DNA of 64,000 nucleotides from JAWCMQ01 sp039091255 (lineage in GTDB: Archaea > Aenigmatarchaeota > Aenigmatarchaeia > GW2011-AR5 > JACRAC01), in contig JAWCMQ010000001.1 in assembly GCA_039091255.1 (NCBI GenBank), positions 1 through 64,000 on the forward strand, written 5' to 3'. The translations under genes were made by a program, and so were the position numbers. The notes under the pieces were generated by a model that saw only the letters and a list, made by a program, of their open reading frames with translations, did no database searches and had not been told where the DNA came from. Numbering within the stretch: the stretch's first letter is position 1; the number at the start of each line of letters is the position of its first letter. Positions 59,778-64,000 of the stretch are shown here, piece by piece.

Positions 59778-60260
59778 ATGACGAAACTTGAAGAGCACGC
59801 GATGAGGCTCGTGGCAAGCTACACGGTGTCGCATCCGCTGAACGTCTACTCAAAGCGCATCGGCCGCGTTGCGGACAAAGCGTCCGACGAGGTTTACAAG
59901 GTGCTCCAGAGCAGCGGCGGCAAGGCAGCATTGCCGAGTGATTTCCCTGTTTACGCGTCGCTGGCATGGGAGGACAAGATGACAGCCCGCGGACTACGCC
60001 TCGGGGTCGAGGAGTTCAAAAAGGCCCATCCAGAGCATGCCGAAGAGCTTGAGCAGATAATAGAGCACCAGCGCGAAGTGCGCAGAAATTACCTCGAGTT
60101 CGGCATCAGGGAGGGCGCGGAGATACCGAAAGAAGTCTACCTGCAGGTGCTTGCTGACACCGGAGTTCCCAGCAATGTCGCGCGCTCTACGCTGAACGCG
60201 GCACTGAAGCTCGCCGAGCATCTCGAGGACGCCCGCGGCCCCTTCAAAGTGCTGATGTAG
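59778..60260 (+). CDS. Hypothetical protein
   Basis: 160 residues, helical, soluble. GAGGTGA at about 59764-59770 gives a strong ribosome site for ATG 59778. Divergent from TrmB and perhaps its target. Family not recognised. Its stop lies at the start of the 89-bp tandem repeat. Confidence 0.6.
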   Translation: MTKLEEHAMRLVASYTVSHPLNVYSKRIGRVADKASDEVYKVLQSSGGKAALPSDFPVYASLAWEDKMTARGLRLGVEEFKKAHPEHAEELEQIIEHQREVRRNYLEFGIREGAEIPKEVYLQVLADTGVPSNVARSTLNAALKLAEHLEDARGPFKVLM

Positions 60261-60495
60261 CAAGCGAAGCTAGCGAGCAAGAGCGAACGAGCGCGAAGCG
60301 CGAAGTGCGCCGCAGCGAGCGTGCTGAGCGCGCTAGCGTGCCAAGTTAGCAAGCGAAGCTAGCGAGCAAGAGCGAACGAGCGCGAAGCGCGAAGTGCGCC
60401 GCAGCGAGCGTGCTGAGCGCGCTAGCGTGCCAAGTTAGCAAGCGAAGCTAGCGAGCAAGAGCGAACGAGCGCGAAGCGCGAAGTGCGCCGCAGCG
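60258..60495. repeat. 89-bp tandem repeat, about 2.7 copies
   Basis: Units begin at 60258, 60347 and 60436 (period 89) and appear identical by eye until the third copy breaks off. Rich in GCGAAGC, AGCGAGC and GCGCGAAG. Similar words occur in the tRNA-Cys intron and its downstream spacer. Confidence 0.85.
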
Positions 60496-60541
60496 GCCGC
60501 TCGCCTTCTCTTTTGTTTTCTGCTGTTGCGCTTTTCGCAGC

Positions 60542-60563
60542 GATTTGGCGCGCTTAAGAATAT
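60542..60563 (+). promoter_or_regulatory. Motif and TATA before hypothetical gene
   Basis: GATTTGGCGCG (the reverse complement of the repeat at 58.8 kb) is directly followed by GCTTAAGAATATT, about 25 bases before ATG 60583. Confidence 0.5.
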
Positions 60564-60582
60564 TTCGCACGCCAAGTGAGGC

Positions 60583-61563
60583 ATGCGCACCATAAAAATC
60601 GACGGCATCGAAGCCCGTGTGCTCAGTCCGCGCGAGCGCGACCGGGCCGAAGGCGCGATTAGGGAGTATTTGCGCAGCCGTGATGGCAGCTTCGCAAAGA
60701 TAGCCATAGCCACGCCCCTTGGGCAGCGCTCAGGCATTGACATTTACAACGAGGCGCAGGTGTTCGAGTTTCAGATAAGGCGGTTTCCCGTCGAGCGCCA
60801 GCTCGACATCACGGAAACGTATCGCCGCTTTGTCGACGCCTTGGCGCAAGCCGAACCCGATTTCTTCGAGCTTCCGCACCTTAACGGCAAGAACATCCTT
60901 GCAGGCACGATGGCGCCCGAGATGGCCGTAATCAAGGCGAGGGAATCGCTGAAGGTGCGCAGCGGAGCAGCAGCGCTCGATTCCGCCGTGCGCGATTATG
61001 AGTACATAACGGAAGGTTACGGAAAGGTGAGAGGATACCTGCGCAAGGCGATAGGCCTTTTCGACGCATCAAAGATTTCAGATAGTGAGCCAAGCACAGT
61101 CTTCTACCGCCAGCTCATGGAAAGTTACCTTGCGCGGTCTTACCGCCGCGAAGGCTTCTTCGTCGTGCGCACGAAGTCCAAGGATGAAATCAAGGGGATA
61201 CAGGCGAGGACGCTAGAGAAGATCGAGAGCGATGAGTGGGTCGGCGGCTACCTGGATGCGCTCAGAAAAGGACGAGAAGTCGATTCAAAAAGGCTGTTCG
61301 TGTCGAGCGTCGTAGGTGAAGAGCTGCAAGAGCCCATGGCTCTGGTCATCGCTGCCTTGGATATTTACAAGCGGCACTTTTCTGAAGGCGTGTTCGCTTC
61401 CGAGCACGACCTTGCCGTTGCGCTACAGAATTACGCGAATTGCCTCAAGATGTTCAAGACCGAACAGGTGGCGAAGCATGCAATCGCATGCCTGGAAGCC
61501 GCGAGAGCGCGCCTTGGAGATGAACCCTGCATCCTCGAAGACCTGCAGTACTTCCGCGCTTAG
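60583..61563 (+). CDS. Hypothetical protein, helical
   Basis: 326 residues. N-terminal alpha/beta part (residues 1-110) followed by a helical, TPR-like part (ALDIYKRHFSEGVFASEHDLAVALQNYANCLKMF). No catalytic motif or membrane segment. Leaderless start. Converges with the nuclease gene three bases from its stop. Family not recognised. Confidence 0.6.
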   Translation: MRTIKIDGIEARVLSPRERDRAEGAIREYLRSRDGSFAKIAIATPLGQRSGIDIYNEAQVFEFQIRRFPVERQLDITETYRRFVDALAQAEPDFFELPHLNGKNILAGTMAPEMAVIKARESLKVRSGAAALDSAVRDYEYITEGYGKVRGYLRKAIGLFDASKISDSEPSTVFYRQLMESYLARSYRREGFFVVRTKSKDEIKGIQARTLEKIESDEWVGGYLDALRKGREVDSKRLFVSSVVGEELQEPMALVIAALDIYKRHFSEGVFASEHDLAVALQNYANCLKMFKTEQVAKHAIACLEAARARLGDEPCILEDLQYFRA

Positions 61564-61566
61564 GCG

Positions 61567-62250
61567 CTACTCCATTGCCGCGACTTCCTTCACCCAGTGG
61601 CATAGTTCGCATTCTTCATGCTGCCCCGGCGGGGCGGCGCGCCGCGCAACGGCAACGGCACTGCGGAATATCGGCATCACGCGCTTGGTGTTTAGCAAAA
61701 CCTTCCGGACGTCAGCCGAGAACTTGATGCCGTTTGTTATGTCATCTGTCTTTTCGGGGATATAGTAGACCAGGTAGCCGAAATTTGATACCTTGTGCCC
61801 ATTCTTCTCCAGCAGCAGCGCATAGCACTCGAGCTGGAACGTGTAGATGTCGAGCAGCTCCTCGTCCATGCCGTTTTTGAGCGGGAAGCCGCGCGTCTTG
61901 TTGTCCATCACCATGAGCGTGCCCTTTGCATCCGTAAAGCAGTCGTCCATCATGCCCCACAAGACTGCTCCTGTCTCCTCGTCTGTGAAGGACAGCCGCT
62001 TCCGCAAGGCATCCGCCATGCTCGCCTTCACCAGGCGCGCATCGATTTTCCCGTCAAGCAAAGGCGGCAAGCCGCGAGAGCGGTATTTGTCGTAGTACGC
62101 CTTGAGGATTTGGTCTATGCCGCTCGGCAGGCTCGGGAACGGCCCGCCCGGCGGACCTTTTCCGTGCACGTCCATCCAGAAGCATCGCGGGCACGCGCGG
62201 AACGCATTGAGCGAGGAAGGGGAAAGTTTGAGCGACTTTTGTTCAGGCAT
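61567..62250 (-). CDS. PD-(D/E)xK nuclease, RecB/Cas4-like
   Basis: 227 residues. LSPSSLNAFRACPRCFW near the start with CPRC, GMMDDCF (Asp), MVMDNKTRG (D-x-K core), QLECYALLLE (QxxxY motif) and a late CELC pair: four cysteines that could hold an Fe-S cluster as in Cas4/AddB. No cas genes are adjacent; solitary homologues occur in archaea and viruses. Confidence 0.8.
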   Translation of the reverse strand: MPEQKSLKLSPSSLNAFRACPRCFWMDVHGKGPPGGPFPSLPSGIDQILKAYYDKYRSRGLPPLLDGKIDARLVKASMADALRKRLSFTDEETGAVLWGMMDDCFTDAKGTLMVMDNKTRGFPLKNGMDEELLDIYTFQLECYALLLEKNGHKVSNFGYLVYYIPEKTDDITNGIKFSADVRKVLLNTKRVMPIFRSAVAVARRAAPPGQHEECELCHWVKEVAAME

Positions 62251-62283
62251 GAGAAGTAATTGGAAATCGGCCAAATAAAAGCG

Positions 62284-63462
62284 TCAATCCGTTACCCTGT
62301 AGACGTTCGCCAGACCACGCAGCTCGGCCAGCACATCGCGGTCAGGCTCGCTTTGGACTATGTACGTCGTTATGGCGTGCTCTCCCATCTTCCTCGAGCT
62401 TATTTCCCTGATGTTGACATTGTGCGTGGCGAACGTCCCGCTTATCTTCTCGAAGACGCCAGGCACGTCCGCATGATGCACGAAAACGCGATAAAACTTG
62501 GATTCTTCAGCCTCAAGGCTTTCACCGACGTTTACAGCGTTCGTGTACTCGTTCCTGAGAAGGTATCCTGCAACGCACGTGGCGATTTCCTTCGATGTCT
62601 CGCGCTGGGCCTCCGTTGTAGACGCGCCCAGGTGCGGCGTCAGCACGACGCGGCTTCCGAATTCGGCAAGCTTGCTTGCGAAGCCAGGCCCATCCTTCTT
62701 CGGCTCATTCATATGCGTGTCGATGGCCGCTCCCGCAAGCCGCCCTTCTTTCAGCGCGGCGCAAAGCGCATCGCAGTCGACGTTCTCGCCGCGCGAAACG
62801 TTGATGAGATAAGCCGTAGGCTTCATGAGCAAAAGTTCCCGCTCGCCGATGATTGTGCGCTTGCCGCCCGTGTGTATGGTTACGTAATCTGCCTGTCGGA
62901 GAAGGTCGTCCATCGAAACATATTTTATTTTGGCAGACCCGCCCGGCCTAAGGTCGTAGCCCAGCACATCTATGTCGAAGCCGTGCGCAATCTCAGCGAC
63001 TCTGCGACCTATCCTCCCGCAGCCGATTATGCCAAGTACCTTACCCGAAAGCTCAGTGCCTTCAAGCTCCCTTTTGCGCCATTCGCCCGCTTTAAGGTAC
63101 GCGTCCGCCTGCGGTATCTTGCGCGAGACCGCGAGCATAAGCCCCACCGCTAGCTCAGCCGCGGCGTTTGTGTTGCCGTTGGGAGCATTCATCACGATTA
63201 TGCCTTTCTCGGTGGCTGCGGCGACGTCGATATTGTCATACCCTACGCCTGCCCGCCCGACGACCTTGAGCTTGCCGCGGCTTCCAGATTCGATGACGTC
63301 GCGCGTGACTTTTGTGGCGCTGCGCACTACGAGCCCATCGTATTCGCTGATGCGGTCAAGGAGCGCTTCGGGGCTGAGGCGCAAGTCATCGGCGCTTATG
63401 CCCGCCTCTTCAAATACGCGCAGCCCATCCTCTTCCATGCCGTCGTTCAGAAGGACCCTCAT
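62284..63462 (-). CDS. serA: D-3-phosphoglycerate dehydrogenase
   Basis: First enzyme of serine synthesis: oxidises 3-phosphoglycerate with NAD. About 392 residues: VVRSATKVT, VGRAGVGYDNID, NAPNGNTNAAAELAVGLML, GIIGCGRIGRRVAEIA (Rossmann), LINVSRGENVD, TPHLGASTTEAQ, then a C-terminal ACT-like domain. Substrate and NAD sites intact. Start ATG 63462; an upstream in-frame extension to 63537 is less likely. Confidence 0.92.
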   Translation of the reverse strand: MRVLLNDGMEEDGLRVFEEAGISADDLRLSPEALLDRISEYDGLVVRSATKVTRDVIESGSRGKLKVVGRAGVGYDNIDVAAATEKGIIVMNAPNGNTNAAAELAVGLMLAVSRKIPQADAYLKAGEWRKRELEGTELSGKVLGIIGCGRIGRRVAEIAHGFDIDVLGYDLRPGGSAKIKYVSMDDLLRQADYVTIHTGGKRTIIGERELLLMKPTAYLINVSRGENVDCDALCAALKEGRLAGAAIDTHMNEPKKDGPGFASKLAEFGSRVVLTPHLGASTTEAQRETSKEIATCVAGYLLRNEYTNAVNVGESLEAEESKFYRVFVHHADVPGVFEKISGTFATHNVNIREISSRKMGEHAITTYIVQSEPDRDVLAELRGLANVYRVTD

Positions 63463-63546
63463 GCCCCTCGCAAAACACTTGCAGGCAAAACGATAAGAAG
63501 CCGCGTCCGCCAGAGCGGATTTAAGTTTTGCCTGCAACCCTTATCC

Positions 63547-64000
63547 ATGAACTTTAGAAAGTTCTTGAGGCTGCTGGACGTTCCGATAACCGATTTGTTC
63601 AAGCGCGAGACCTACAGAAAGATCGAGGCTCGAGCTTACGCAGAAAAGCTTCAGCAGCAGGCAGAAGCCGTGATGAATAGCTTCATTTCGGAATACAAGA
63701 TTGTCTCGTACAATATACGCGAAGGCATTATGCCCATTCCGCCTGTGCTTGATGGCCGTAGCGAGTTCTCGTACCTGTGCGATCAGCTGCTAGAGGCATT
63801 CACAGAGAAGCTGAAAGGCTTTGTAGTCGACTGCGGCGTCGGAGAAGAAGATGCATCGAAGCTGAATTTGGAAGAGAAGCGTGTCGGAATCGGCAAATTC
63901 CTTGCAGCCACGAAGAAGTGCGTGGAGGAAGCTAAGTGGCGCATAGGGTTCTACTGGTTTGATGGGGCAGCCCTCGCACTGGAAGAGTGGAAGGGATACT
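63547..64000 (+). CDS. Hypothetical protein, cut by window end
   Basis: Open from ATG 63547 to the edge, at least 151 residues (MNFRKFLRLLDVPITDLFKR). Helical and charged. Divergent from serA, sharing its upstream region. Not recognised. Confidence 0.5.
   Translation, partial: MNFRKFLRLLDVPITDLFKRETYRKIEARAYAEKLQQQAEAVMNSFISEYKIVSYNIREGIMPIPPVLDGRSEFSYLCDQLLEAFTEKLKGFVVDCGVGEEDASKLNLEEKRVGIGKFLAATKKCVEEAKWRIGFYWFDGAALALEEWKGY

Noticed and set aside
60258..60495. CRISPR array
   Set aside because: The repeats are adjacent 89-bp units with no unique spacers, and no cas genes are nearby.
61567..62250. Cas4 of a CRISPR system
   Set aside because: No cas1, cas2 or arrays in the window; called RecB/Cas4-like only.

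Overview
This is a GC-rich archaeal chromosome segment. Archaeal markers are ribosomal proteins S19e, L31e and L39e, PDCD5, eIF6, prefoldin alpha, CTP-dependent riboflavin kinase, aRF1, FtsY/SRP54, RNase P subunit Rnp4, Thg1, and two tRNA genes with bulge-helix-bulge introns. Many genes start directly behind a TATA box (leaderless); others have a Shine-Dalgarno site. Many small unknown proteins, bacterial-style genes and secreted proteins with C-terminal anchors suggest a DPANN-type archaeon (Micrarchaeota or Diapherotrites-like). That placement is inference.

Layout. 0-12 kb: four secreted or anchored proteins, a coiled-coil pair, ftsZ with a peptidoglycan-amidase-like gene upstream, and a 1,340-residue beta-helix surface protein made of two similar halves. 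12-19 kb: Thg1, THEP1, tRNA-Cys(GCA) with a 119-nt intron, parvulin, a pyrimidine-dimer glycosylase and several unknown genes. 19-31 kb: cysS, rnp4, then the archaeal translation/secretion cluster rps19e-pdcd5-rpl39e-rpl31e-ribK-eif6-pfdA-ftsY...srp54, interrupted by unknown genes. 31-51 kb: metallo-beta-lactamase fold protein, pcm, tatD, CYTH protein plus truncated kinase, aRF1, valS, a bacterial-type Ser/Thr kinase with helical repeats, Nudix, methyltransferases, cysK, HD hydrolase, a beta-strand-rich exported protein and a deoxyhypusine-synthase-like protein.

51.4-58.5 kb is accessory. A tRNA-Ala(CGC) with two introns (D-loop and 37/38) borders an A+T-rich island: GNAT acetyltransferase, a restriction endonuclease convergent with its DNA methyltransferase, a CARF-winged-helix protein in the methyltransferase operon, a divergent Hjc-like nuclease, a small membrane protein and a membrane-anchored thermonuclease. 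Two short paralogous Cys-rich reading frames flank the thermonuclease. Next come two related membrane proteins, one fused to a DNA-binding domain, and a metzincin lipoprotein. 58.5-64 kb: a convergent spacer with nested palindromes and CGCGCCAAATC repeats, a TrmB regulator, an 89-bp tandem repeat, a RecB/Cas4-like nuclease, serA and a gene cut by the window edge.

Six N-runs of 96-100 bases mark scaffold joins. Two of them have flanks duplicated exactly (127 and 131 bp), which is an assembly artefact rather than biology. The most unusual signals are the doubly interrupted tRNA-Ala, the sequence module shared by the tRNA introns and spacers, a 33-nt hairpin element with compensatory changes in two places, and the CARF-controlled restriction island.
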